64,000 nt of DNA from Plutella xylostella. Its lineage: Eukaryota > Arthropoda > Insecta > Lepidoptera > Plutellidae. The stretch is taken from assembly GCF_932276165.1 (NCBI RefSeq), contig NC_063986.1, positions 12,164,501-12,228,500 of the forward strand. Direction: 5' to 3'. The notes beneath the pieces are model-generated. The model did no database searches, was not told the origin of the DNA, and saw only the letters and a list, made by a program, of their open reading frames with translations. Within the stretch, counting starts at the first letter, position 1, and every line of letters begins with the position of its first letter. Made by a program: the position numbers and the translations under genes. Shown here piece by piece: positions 40,601 to 50,040 of the stretch.

Positions 40601-41405
40601 AGCCTTCCCAGTTTGCCTTTTTTGTGTTATACAGCCTGGTGGTTCTTTTCACGTTAAAGCCCATAGCCTTTTCCATCTTCAGTTGAAAGATTATACCGTT
40701 ATGGTCCGAACTCGTTAAATCTTCTACAACTCTCCAATCCTCCGCTAGACCGTAGAGATCTGCTGTGCAGGCAGTCACATCGACATGGCTCGCGTATGTT
40801 TTCCCTCCCCTTACAGTACTGAACGTTGGTATGTCTCCAACGTTCAGTATCTGTAAGTCCATCTCTTCAAGGGCTCCAGACATCTCTTCGCCTCTGTGGT
40901 CGACTGTGTTACTGCCCCACCATGTGCTCTTTGCGTTTGTATCGCCTGCCACAATAAGTCTATTCGACCCCAGCTCGTCCCTTATCTTCTTCAGGTGCCC
41001 TAGGTAGGGCTCTATGGGTTGGTCCGGCTCAAAGTAAAAAGAGACAGCGAAAACTTCCCAGGCAGTGGTTCTAACTTTCACCACCACAATATTGTTAGTG
41101 GTGAGTGTCGGGTACAGTGTTACGTCTAGGTCGTGGTCAAATATGGCTATTGCCGCTTTGACCACGCCATCCCTTTGGTTTGTGCACTGGAAAATCCTCG
41201 CTCCTCTATAACTCTTCACCTTCCTTTCCCTACCCACGTAGGGCTCCTGAAGAAGTGCTATGGACGCTTTCCGCTTAGTGGCCTCTATCAGCAACTCATT
41301 TGTGGCCAGCTCTGCCCTCTGGAGGTTGGCTTGTATGATAATGTAGCTGTTGGATGAGTTGTCAGGGGCGCCCTTAGCAATAAGCCACACTAGAGCGAGC
41401 CACAA
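37695..41405 (-). CDS. TRAS ORF2: endonuclease, reverse transcriptase, RNase H
   Basis: An open frame of about 1,236 codons. The endonuclease (residues ~20-230) has IIIQANLQRAE, LLQEPYVG, VAGDTNAKSTWWG and SSDHNGIIFQL. RT (~450-760) has YRPIGLLPVLGKILEKM, SLDIEGAFDNAWW, CVQGSIGGPLLWN and catalytic FADD near residue 704. RNase H (~950-1080) has YTDGSK, AELLA, SDSRSA and NERADHLA. A C-terminal knuckle, CICDPSVNESILHIITEC, follows. The endonuclease cuts telomeric repeat and the exposed TT end primes cDNA synthesis. The frame overlaps the end of ORF1 by about 30 bases. There is no ATG before the endonuclease motifs (the first codon of the open run is TTG), so translation likely needs frameshifting or reinitiation at the ORF1 stop. 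Confidence 0.93.
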   Translation of the reverse strand: MWLALVWLIAKGAPDNSSNSYIIIQANLQRAELATNELLIEATKRKASIALLQEPYVGRERKVKSYRGARIFQCTNQRDGVVKAAIAIFDHDLDVTLYPTLTTNNIVVVKVRTTAWEVFAVSFYFEPDQPIEPYLGHLKKIRDELGSNRLIVAGDTNAKSTWWGSNTVDHRGEEMSGALEEMDLQILNVGDIPTFSTVRGGKTYASHVDVTACTADLYGLAEDWRVVEDLTSSDHNGIIFQLKMEKAMGFNVKRTTRLYNTKKANWEGFHEQLDQLLLDHSITEPEINKIASIDELDSLVVKFTEIIGQACLESIPKKKVKEKLALPWWSEKLAKLKKDMMTKKRRVRCAAAVRKLKVIREYLDAKEMYEKNAKEAQIESWKSFCGKQDKEGLWEGIYRVIGRTTDRQEDLPLVCNGRQMDLGDSARVLAESFYPEDKSDRENAEHQQTRVKAESVNDMSHDEQHDPPFTMVELIDAVKSFNPKKAPGGDGFTADICQQAIFKHPDLFLALVNKCLTLQYFPTIWKSAVVVVLRKPEKDDYTNPKSYRPIGLLPVLGKILEKMTIGRLKWHILPTISTRQYGFMPQKSTEDSLYDLIQYIHAKINDRKIVTVVSLDIEGAFDNAWWPAIRVRLAEENCPINLRRIIDSYLQNRKVAVRYGGEEYTKSTNKGCVQGSIGGPLLWNLLLNPLLTGLEQHGDYCQAFADDVVLVFDGNTALDIQRQANAALAYVGDWGVRNKLNFGPQKTKAMVLTKKLKYDTPHLRMGGIDIGMSKEIKILGLTIDEKLTFNSHVANVCKKALNIYKQLSRAARVSWGLHPEVIRLIYTAAVEPVIMYAASAWAPAAKKLGVQKQLNAVQRGFAQKLTRAYRTVSLNAALALAGVLPLDLRIQEAAALYEAKRGVLRPALGDVEVERVAVYADSPHPAKHMRLEFISLEDQQLVDLHNTQAVRIYTDGSKIDGKVGAALSLWSNGAEIKSVKLKLSPHCTVYQAELLAICEATRVVLKRKETSFGVYSDSRSALETVTNNNTRHPLALEVRQNIRTCKLQDKEISLFWIKAHAGLAGNERADHLAKEAALKLKKKPDYDQCPVSFAKRQIRLESLGEWNRRYIQGETASTTKAFFPDAIQAYRTVRKMTIDYVVTQVMTGHGGFSEYLNRFKCKDSPSCICDPSVNESILHIITECPVYGVDRMNIEIELNVSVCKENLNSLISDNDVREKFLQYCKKLALRVANRNK

Positions 41406-42849
41406 TGTCCCACCTTCTTCTTATGGGGCAGGTTGTATCAAATGCGTTGTGTTCCACTGCATTAAGTTTGGCCAGCTGACAGTTTCTGCAAGATGCGGGC
41501 TGTTCGGAGATCCACACTGTGCACTGATCACGCATATGTGGACCCCCGCAGTGTCCGCAGAGGTCTACTTGCTCTTTGCATAGTTTTCGGCCATGTCCAA
41601 ATGCTAAACACCTGGTGCACTGCACTAACGGTGATTGGTCCATGACCGGTCTCGTCTGCAAGTCTATGTGTACTCTGCCAGCTGACGTCAACCTCTGCCA
41701 GAGCTTGGGGGACACCTGTAGCACCACGTGGTTTTCGTGCGGGTTTCTAGCTTTTCGTCTATATCTGACTGTGGCTCTTAGATCCTTCTCACTCAAGTCC
41801 GCAGTGACGTGTTTGTTTTGCGACCTGAGCGAGGCAATGATGTTGTCATCAGTGTTATAACTGAGGACGTCCCTGATGATGACTAAAGGATCCTTGTTGA
41901 CCGCTGCCTCCACCTGCAATGCCTTACCAAATGTTTTGATCCTCTCTGTGACTTTGTTGGCTTCTTCCTGCGAATGGCAACTGAGAACCACTTTTTGGTT
42001 TTTGGCTTTTCGGACCTTGTCAATTTGTAGGCCATTTTCCCGTGGTTGAATTGCCTCCCTTATTTTCGTGAGAATCTGGTCACTAGTGTCATTTCCCTCT
42101 TCGGACGATATTATAAGGGAGTGGCTAGGACCTTTTGTAGGGTTGGATTGCGTCGTACCCTCCTGTCGTGAGATCCTTGACATTCCGGCTGCCAGTGCCT
42201 CAGCATACGAGGGTTTCATAGCCGCCTCGAGTTGGGTTTTCAATTCTTCCATCCTATCGCTCGCCACTCTTAGTTTATCTGCATGCACTTCCATTGCCCT
42301 AATCAAATCAGCATTGAGTTCATTTGTAGTGGGAGTTAATTTGTTTTCTTCTACTTTGTCCATTTCCGCTTCATTATCCTCCCTTGTGCATTCTATGCCC
42401 TTTCCTTTCTCTTTATAAGACTCAGAATCTTTTACCAGCTGATAAAGGCGCTCTATGTTTTGTGTTACCTCATTCTTTATGTCCGTTCTAAGGTTACGCG
42501 CCTTTCCAAGCTGAAGTTTAGCACTGGTGAGACATGCCCGGGCCTCTGAGGTCCTATTTTTGTACTTGGGCTTGGGCGATGTCGTTTTTTCCACCGAGCA
42601 TCTGTCAGTTACCTCCCCCGTTGGCCCCTGGGTCAGTGATTGTGTCTTGGCTTTACAGGGTGCTGCCGGGGCGACCTGCGCCGCTCGAGGGGAAGGGTTA
42701 GATGAGCCTTGGCTCGGAATTGCTGCCTCCCACTCACCAATACTACGCCGCACGTTTGAGGCCTGCGTCTGCTCTGCCTCCTGTGACAGAGAGTCTTTGT
42801 TTTTCTCAGCACTGCTCATTTTTCGTACAGGCGTACGGTGTCCAAACAT
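41374..42849 (-). CDS. TRAS ORF1 (Gag-like), copy D
   Basis: This intact 491-codon frame starts at the ATG at 42849 (MFGHRTPVRKMS). It is basic and Ser/Pro-rich at the N-terminus, with a predicted helical middle (residues ~95-230) and three C-terminal zinc knuckles: CTRCLAFGHGRKLC, CGHCGGPHMRDQC and CRNC...H...C. ORF1 proteins of this group bind the element RNA and carry it to telomeres. It ends SSVAYC-stop at 41374, and ORF2 overlaps the last ten codons in another frame. The N-terminus and the final VAYC are shared with ORF1 of element E. Confidence 0.93.
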   Translation of the reverse strand: MFGHRTPVRKMSSAEKNKDSLSQEAEQTQASNVRRSIGEWEAAIPSQGSSNPSPRAAQVAPAAPCKAKTQSLTQGPTGEVTDRCSVEKTTSPKPKYKNRTSEARACLTSAKLQLGKARNLRTDIKNEVTQNIERLYQLVKDSESYKEKGKGIECTREDNEAEMDKVEENKLTPTTNELNADLIRAMEVHADKLRVASDRMEELKTQLEAAMKPSYAEALAAGMSRISRQEGTTQSNPTKGPSHSLIISSEEGNDTSDQILTKIREAIQPRENGLQIDKVRKAKNQKVVLSCHSQEEANKVTERIKTFGKALQVEAAVNKDPLVIIRDVLSYNTDDNIIASLRSQNKHVTADLSEKDLRATVRYRRKARNPHENHVVLQVSPKLWQRLTSAGRVHIDLQTRPVMDQSPLVQCTRCLAFGHGRKLCKEQVDLCGHCGGPHMRDQCTVWISEQPASCRNCQLAKLNAVEHNAFDTTCPIRRRWDIVARSSVAYC

Positions 42850-44751
42850 GCTTTATTTAGGTGATGAAGACAAATTTAAGTAAGAATAAGATGAATATAA
42901 GATTAGTATAATATATTGTAAAGGAAGTAAGAAATGTGTAAAATGTAGAGAAAAGCTTAAAGCAGTGTAAATTACTACTAAGCCCTCCTCCAAGTCTTAA
43001 ATAAAAATAGAGAGCTCAATAAAACTCTCAAGGTCAACAATTAACAAGAAAATTGTAAAAATATATTTGTAGGTAAATAACGTCACTAAATAAAGTACAA
43101 TGATAAAACAGCAAGATTGAGCAAAATTACTCAAGTGTAGAGACAACAAATACTATCTCTAAGTCGATATTATAGGGCTCAATAGAGCTCCGTATCAACT
43201 AAGCCTATGTGTAGTGAATATCTAACAGTTATAGATCTATATAGGTATAATTATAAAAGTTTACGGCTAAGTAGAGTACACATTAAATATAGAGAGTCAC
43301 TCAACCCTCTGCTTAATTAAAATAAATAAACAAAACAGCAAGGAGGGCTCAATAAAACCCCCTAGGTCAAAAGTACAAGCATAAAATAAATAAAAATGAA
43401 AATATGACTCTATGTAGAGTTTGTCTCTATACTATGTAAGTCGTTCTTACGCTGGACCTAATACCGAAAACCGTATCCAGATCGGATAACGGGCTGCCGA
43501 GATACAGCCACTAAAAGAATTTCAAAATGGCGGACAAGATGGCCGCCGAAAACTTCGAGAAACTATAACTCGCGAACCCGAGGTCCTACGAAGATGCGGT
43601 TTTGGGCGAAGTGTATGGGTTAGGTTCTCGCAGCAAAATCTATTACTGACTCTACCGAAAATTTTGCCTCTACGTAGAGTCGTTTTATATCAAGTCTTAT
43701 AGAGCTCCCCTAGACAACTGCGGCAAAAAAATCCGCAAGCCGATAGGACAATTACAGCCAGAGTTACAGGGATATTAAAATTTTCAAAATGGCGTCCAAA
43801 ATGGCCGCCGTCAGTGTAACATTCGTCCCCCTTGTCCTAAATGGCTCGAGTTTGGGCTCGTTCGATCGGGCTTGATGAGCCCAGTCAAGATATTTTATTT
43901 ATATAATTTTAATTCAGCAATTGAATTAATTATGGTCAAAAAACACTTAAAAATTGGCAAATACTTACAAAAAAAGTAAATAAAATTTTTTTTAAAAGTA
44001 AAAACTTCAATAATACCTTAAATTAATTATGCTACTGCGTTTAAAAGTGAAAAATAAGATCTAGTGCTGTCGGTTGCAGCGACAAGTTAATACCTAAATA
44101 ATATAAAATTAAATTAAACGAAAACTACTGCACAGAATTTTTTCGTTTTTTGCAGGAACTTAGAGTCTATAAGTGTGCTTACAACGCTTACATAAAAAGT
44201 GTAGGTCGTCGATCGATTGATTCTTGATGATTTTATTAAGTTTTGAAAATTTAAGTTTTTGAAAACTATCAATAACTTTGTCAAAAGTAAATTTTTTCAA
44301 AAAATTGAAGCACAGTCAGTACCTGTATGTCACAGCGCTTCTTTTCACAGTAGCAGAGGTTGTCGCACTCGTCGGCATCGATGACCTCGTGGCCACGTGG
44401 AAGTTGTTTTTTTGGCGTTTGTACTTAGACGGTTGGCGCCAAAAATCTGGAACTTGGCAGGATTGTAGAGGTCACCGATGCGGTCCAGGGCGTACCAGAA
44501 AAAGTGAGGGTCGTCGATCGTTTTCGGCCGCCACGCAGCCGAAAAGGTTAAATTATTCACTATTTGTCACTTCCCACTTTCACTTTCACTTTCCGGCGAA
44601 AAATTTTTGCACAGCAATGTAGCTCTTTTTTGCCCGCACAATTTGACACTATTTTTATAAAAATCGCGCTATTTTTACTATTTTTCGCGATTTTTTTGGT
44701 GCGGAGCGTTACAAAAATGATGCGTACCGGACGGCGGCAAGAATGCAACTT
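42850..44751 (-). promoter_or_regulatory. TRAS D 5' UTR with repeated stem-loop modules
   Basis: This 1.9-kb leader carries several short foldbacks on the pattern GGCTC-AATA-GAGCTC (near 43019, 43172, 43345), ACTCTA-TGTAGAGT (43405) and GGGCT-TGATG-AGCCC (43868). It also has two pairs of GCCATNTT motifs (near 43528-43552 and 43788-43810, written on the sense strand). The outermost ~370 bp is strongly conserved with element E and probably holds the promoter. Between the blocks the two leaders have diverged. Confidence 0.55.
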
Positions 44752-44801
44752 GGGTTAGGTTAGGTTAGGTTAGGTTAGGTTAGGTTAGGTTAGGTTAGGT
44801 T

Positions 44802-44804
<3 letters not shown>
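44752..44804 (+). repeat. (TTAGG)n telomeric array, about 10 units
   Basis: Short perfect array between the 5' end of TRAS D and the poly(T) of copy B. Confidence 0.97.
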
Positions 44805-44859
<55 letters not shown>

Positions 44860-44982
44860 GAAACTTTATTTACTGACGCTATTTATTATGCGTCAACCTT
44901 TATACTTTAAAATGATTAAATAACTATTTATATATCGAAAAAATAATAAATTAAGTTTCTTTTATCAACATTAATTGCAATA

Positions 44983-45065
44983 GGTAGGGGGAAAATCCAT
45001 CATGGACACCTGGGAAGGGAAGACCCAGATAGTGCCGGACTCTTACCGGCTAAAAACCCCCTACC
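44983..45065 (-). promoter_or_regulatory. Branched 3'-UTR RNA structure, copy B
   Basis: The layout matches copy A: outer stem GGTAGGGGG/CCCCCTACC and hairpin 1 GCCGG/CCGGC (45033-45037 and 45046-45050). Hairpin 2 is CTGGG/CCCAG, having lost its outermost pair. Confidence 0.65.
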
Positions 45066-45492
45066 ATTTATCATTATTAATTTAAAACATTATTTTTATT
45101 TAAATCATTATCCATAATAAAAAACAATATGAAAAAGTATACAATACACAAAATGATACAGTTACAAATTAAACAATATAAAGAAAAGAAACAATAGAAG
45201 AATACAATGTAGAAACAGAAGAATAAAGTTTAAGAGACAGTAAGTTAAAGTTACATTAAATAAACATAATAACAATAGTAATGCATTATAACATAATATA
45301 ATGCATCATTCATATAATTAACATTTAGAAATTACAATAAACAATTAAAATTAAATTCATTAAATCTAAAACTAATTATATCACATATATACAAATTACA
45401 ATTATTAAATAAGTTAAAGCTTATTATTATTTTTTTTTTATTTTATTTACAAACATCTTAATTAATTATACTAAAATTATCACAGATTATTA

Positions 45493-48400
45493 TCACCTGG
45501 TCCTATTCGCACCGTTTGCTAGCTTTACAACATTTAAGGCAAAACCCATAAACACTGATCGTGTGGATTCATTGGCCATGAGAGCAGGGAATTCCTCACT
45601 TCTTATTCTTCCTTTGACCTTTTGTTCGCAGTCAAACCTAGCAGCTCCAAACCTAGGGCATTCCTCCAACAGGTGTTCTATGGTCTCCGGAGTCTCATCG
45701 TCACAAGAGCAGGATGGGCTCTCGGAGAGTTTGAACCTGTGGAGGTACGCTCGAAAGCCACCGTGTCCAGTCCAGAGCTGCGCCTTGGTGTTGCACATTG
45801 TGAAGGAACCAAGGATTTTGTAGGCTGACGTGACATTTGGGAAGAACAAGAAGGTGACTCGGCCAGTGGAGGAGGTTGCGTACCTCTCCTGCCATTGCTT
45901 CGTCGTCTCCCATCTAATTGCATATTTTGCATGAGAGAGGGGAAACGAACTGTACGCCGCCGAGTCTTTTCGAGTTAATGCTGCTCTCTTGGCCAACTCA
46001 TCAGCCCTTTCATTGCCAGGGATCCCAATGTGAGCTTTGACCCAATAAAATGCAACATCACCCCCACCCCCTTTTAGGTCTTCTATCTTTTTTCTAATTT
46101 CGTAGGCCAGGGGATGGGTTGATGATGGGTCCCTCAGCAACTCCAGTGCAGATCTAGAGTCGCTGAGTATATTGCCTCTTTTCGCATGGGGCTCCCTGGC
46201 GATAAGATTCAGTGCCCTTGAAATTGCCACCAGTTCGGCCTGGAACACCGAGTTGTAATTTTCCAGTCTGAAGGCGTTTGTTTTACACTCGTTGCCATTT
46301 CTCCACAGAGTCACCGCACCTCCCACTTTATCCTCGATCTTACTGCCGTCTGTATAAACCATCGGCCAATCGTTCTCGATTTTTGAGAGCTCCTCCTCAC
46401 TGGCGATTGTTTCGAAGGGTAATATAGCCCTTCGGGCTGGGTGTGGCAGTGAGAAGATGCTCTCTCTTAGTTCAGGTGGTCGGCCTGGAAGGCCGATGAA
46501 GGGTTTTCCTCTTTTGACTTCATAAAGCTTAAAAACTTCTTCTGCTCTCAAGTCCAGAGGAAAAACCCTTGCCAACAGGACGGCAGATGTAAGAGACGTG
46601 GTGCGGTGGGCCTTTGAAATTCTAATGGCAAAGGCCCTGGTGACTCTGTCGAGTACAGTCCGTGCGTATCGACACCGCGCAATAGGAGCCCAGACACATG
46701 CCGCATACAGAACAGTTGGTTCAATGATGGCAATGTAGAGCAGCCTGAGGATATCGGCATTTAAGCCCCACGTTGCTCTCGCCGCTCTAGATACCATCTG
46801 GAACCGAGCCATGGCCTTGCCGCAAACTTTATTAAGATGGCTCAAGAAATTAAGGTTCCTGTCTATTGTGAGACCCAGGACAGTTACTTCCCCCGACAGA
46901 CTGATTTCGACTCCGTTTAGTCTCAGCTGTGGGAGGTCGTATTTCAGTCGCCTAGTGACGACCATAGCCTGGGTCTTATGAGCAGCGAACTTCATCTTGG
47001 CCCTCTTTCCCCACTCAGACACGGCTTCCAGCGCCTCGTTTGTAATTCGTTCCAGCTCACCAGTACCATTTGCCGCTGCGATGATCAAAATGTCATCGGC
47101 AAATGCCTGTACGTGAGCTGAAAGTGAGTCGGAGCGCTGGAGCAAAGGGTCGAGTTGGATATTCCACAACAGAGGACCGCATGTCGAGCCTTGGATGCAA
47201 CCCTTATTGGTAGGTCTCTCCACCGCTGCACCAGCATATTTGACCTTAACCACCCTGTCATTTAGGTAGCTGCAGAGCAGTGTGTAGAGAGACGAGTCGC
47301 ATCCTTTGGCCAGGAGCTGATCTTTTATCCCTGGCCACCAAGCATTGTCAAAAGCGCCCTCGATGTCTAAAGACACTACTGCGACAATTTGCTTGTTCTC
47401 GACATGCGCCCTTATGAGGTTAACGGCGTCATACAGGGCGTCCTCTGTGCTAGTCTGCGGCATGAAGCCATACTGCCGTGGACTTAGCTTACCTTCCGAA
47501 CCAAGCTGCCAGAGAAGCCTCTTGGCGAACATTTTTTCTAAGATCTTTCCCAATACGGCCAATAATCCTATTGGCCTGTGTGATTTAGGCTGCGAGTAGT
47601 CTTCCTTACATGGTTTCCGCAGGATTTTTACTACCGCAGCCTTCCAGTATTTGGGAAAGTATCCTAGTCTGAGGCAGGTATTTATCAGAGCCAAGAAGAT
47701 GTTGACATTAGCTCCGATAGCCGCTCTACAGATGTCCGCTGTGAGGCCGTCCTCTCCAGGTGCTTTTTTAGGACTAATGCCTTGAAGTACCTCTGTCAGC
47801 TCGTGTCGGGTAAATGGCAAGTGTTCACACGGTGCCGCTCTTAACTGTTCCTCAGCCCGGTCTGTTCGGATCCTAATAGCCCGCTGTTCGTCGGTCTCAC
47901 AGTCCAACACGTCAGCTGGGTAGAATGTTTGCGCTAGAAAGTCGACGGACTGTTGGGCATCCAGGGTGTTTCCGCCATTGTCCTTAAGCAGGATGTCCTC
48001 ATGGGACTTTGAGACGCACCTTAACACTCTGTATATCCCGTCCCACACGCTTTCTCCATCCTGTTTAGCACAAAACTCTACCCAGCTGCTCGTTTTCGCC
48101 TTTTCAATTTCTGTTTTATATTTCTCCTTCGCAGTAAGGTACTCTTCCACTACCACATCCCTCCTGCGGCTATTTGCATTTTTGATTCTACCCCTCAGGA
48201 TCTTCAACTCTCTTTTGAGGTTGTTAAGGTCCTTATTCCACCAATTTGCCGGTTTGTATTTTTTGCATGGACTTATTAAAGGGATAGAATCGTCGCATGC
48301 TTTTTTGATAGCCGCAGTGTACTGTCCAATCGCCTTCTCTAGGTCATCCGGTGCCTCAATAGCCTCAATCATTTCGACCGTGAGGTCAGTGAGGCCTACG

Positions 48401-48886
48401 TCCATTGAGGCGCCAAATTTGACCCAGTCGGCCTTTTTGGAGTTGTAGAGTCGAGTTGTCTTTGGAGGAGGAGGAGAATGCGCCAATTTGCCGAAGTCAA
48501 TGGCAAAGGTGATTGCACGATGGTCTGGAGCAGAGGGAACCAGGTCTGCTTGTACGCTCCAATTTTGCACTCGATGAAACAGAGCCGAGGTTGCGAGGGT
48601 AACATCCACTCTACTGGTGTACAAGTTATCCCCTCGCCAGATGTAAAATGTCGGCTCTGTTCCCTCGTTTAGCACGTGGAGGTCCTGCTGTGCCGCAAAC
48701 TCTGAAAATGTGGTCCCTCTGGGTTCCTCATGCTCACACCCCCACCACTGGCTCTTAGCGTTGATGTCCCCTCCTAAGATGACAGTCTTAGTGTTAATGC
48801 GACTCATACAACTCTGGACAGTTGAGAGATACGGGTTGAGGCTCTTATCTCCTTCGAGGTACACCGACACTAAGCCTAGCTTAACT
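45493..48886 (-). pseudogene. TRAS ORF2 lacking the endonuclease N-terminus, copy B
   Basis: About 1,130 open codons begin inside the endonuclease (LVSVYLEGDKSLNPYL). They keep ILGGDINAKSQWWG and APDHRAITFAIDF, the complete RT (SHRPIGLLAVLGKILEKM, SLDIEGAFDNAWW, CIQGSTCGPLLWN, catalytic FADD near 47092-47103), RNase H (YTDGSK, AELVA, SDSRSA, NERADELA) and the C-terminal CSCD...H...C knuckle. About 100 N-terminal residues, ORF1 and the 5' UTR are lost through incomplete reverse transcription. No internal stops are present, so the copy is young. RT and RNase H may be structurally complete but there is no promoter. Confidence 0.92.
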
Positions 48887-48887
48887 G

Positions 48888-49193
48888 GTTAGGTTAGGTT
48901 AGGTTAGGTTAGGTTAGGTTAGGTTAGGTTAGGTTAGGTTAGGTTAGGTTAGGTTAGGTTAGGTTAGGTTAGGTTAGGTTAGGTTAGGTTAGGTTAGGTT
49001 AGGTTAGGTTAGGTTAGGTTAGGTTAGGTTAGGTTAGGTTAGGTTAGGTTAGGTTAGGTTAGGTTAGGTTAGGTTAGGTTAGGTTAGGTTAGGTTAGGTT
49101 AGGTTAGGTTAGGTTAGGTTAGGTTAGGTTAGGTTAGGTTAGGTTAGGTTAGGTTAGGTTAGGTTAGGTTAGGTTAGGTTAGGTTAGGTTAGG
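48888..49193 (+). repeat. (TTAGG)n telomeric array, about 61 units
   Basis: Perfect repeats between copy B and element E. Confidence 0.97.
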
Positions 49194-49222
49194 TTTTTTT
49201 TTTTTTTTTTTTTTTTTTTCGT

Positions 49223-49304
49223 AGGGAGGGGAAATCCTAATGGACACCTGACAGCCCGTACTGTCAGGTAGTGTCGGACTCTCACCGACTAAAACCCCTC
49301 CCTT
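49223..49304 (-). promoter_or_regulatory. Branched 3'-UTR RNA structure, element E
   Basis: It is the same as in D, with the fully paired hairpin 2 (CCTGACAG/CTGTCAGG). It is retained although ORF2 is gone, which is what a trans-mobilised element would need. Confidence 0.7.
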
Positions 49305-49465
49305 TCCAGTTTTCCCCGGACATAATCTGGGACTTTTTAAATCTACTCTTTATTCATTTACATCTAACAATTATTTTTATGATTTATTTACTAAAGGTGA
49401 CCGCGCGGGCGATCGTCTTAAAACTAAAACAACAGATTTTCCTTTAATATTCTTTTTTGCTTTTA

Positions 49466-49497
<32 letters not shown>

Positions 49498-49669
49498 GAT
49501 ATTTTTATTTTTTTTTCTTTTCCTTTTCTTTATTTCATTTTTTGTATTTTATATGTATAAATTTTCCTTTTCAGTTTTTCTTTTTTCTTAATCTATTACA
49601 GTTAACCTAACACTATACAATATATTTACTATATTGCGCGTATTAGTTTTCTTAGCCTACGTTTCTTAG
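49305..49669. other. Element E 3' UTR, T-rich, without other features
   Basis: Contains long T runs (49470-49497) and no coding signal. It shows no clear similarity to the corresponding part of copy D beyond the terminal structure. Confidence 0.6.
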
Positions 49670-50040
49670 TTACTTACCTATACTTAATTTACCTATTCTA
49701 ACACACGCTGTATATATTATCACTATATTACAACTGGGTTCCACAGGTATCTTAAGTCTAATCAATTTATACATTAGTCGACTATTTATATTATTTGTTA
49801 TTTTACATCCTACTGCTATATCATTATAATTTATACCAAAAGCGCAAAACCTGTTGTAGTATCTTATATTGGGCAAACTCCCGTAATCCACACATATTTG
49901 CGTAAGTTTGTGAGCTGGCTTAATTATCTCTATCTTCTCCTTTGATGCTACCTCCTCGACACTCAGGTCCAGTGGTATCAGTCCTATCGCTGCTACAGAC
50001 ACGGTCCACATTACCACCTTAGCAATACGCCACCGATGCT
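49670..50040 (-). pseudogene. ORF2-frame remnant in element E
   Basis: After the ORF1 stop the ORF2 frame continues open for about 117 codons to 49670, in the same overlap arrangement as D (tattgctaag at the junction). Only the first ~30 residues (TVSVAAIGLIPLDLSVEEVA) recall a post-RT segment of D (TVSLNAALALAGVLPLDLRI). The remaining ~80 residues match nothing I recognise. Endonuclease, RT catalytic motifs, RNase H and the C-terminal knuckle are absent. It may be an internal-deletion scar, or a short second protein if other copies keep it open. Confidence 0.6.

Larger units (their letters stand above)
37215..44751 (-). mobile_element. TRAS-type telomeric LINE, full-length copy D
   Basis: The minus-strand element of about 7.5 kb has poly(A) (as T at 37215-37233), a 3' UTR to 37694, ORF2, overlapping ORF1, and a 1.9-kb 5' UTR ending at GCAACT near 44750. 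Element E ends at the same sequence, so this is the true 5' end. Both ORFs are open, making it the best candidate for an active telomeric LINE in the window. The 3' end faces the centromere. Confidence 0.95.
44805..48887 (-). mobile_element. TRAS-type telomeric LINE, copy B, 5'-truncated
   Basis: The minus-strand element has a long poly(A) (50 T at 44805-44854), a 3' UTR to 45492 and most of ORF2. The 5' edge, inside the endonuclease coding region, joins TTAGG near 48887. It is the same subfamily as copy A and distinct from D and E. Confidence 0.93.

Noticed and set aside
44278..44622. Plus-strand open frames in the TRAS D 5' UTR, partly shared with element E
   Set aside because: The similarity extends equally over stops and non-coding parts, as expected for a conserved promoter region. 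I found no frame preserved better than the rest.
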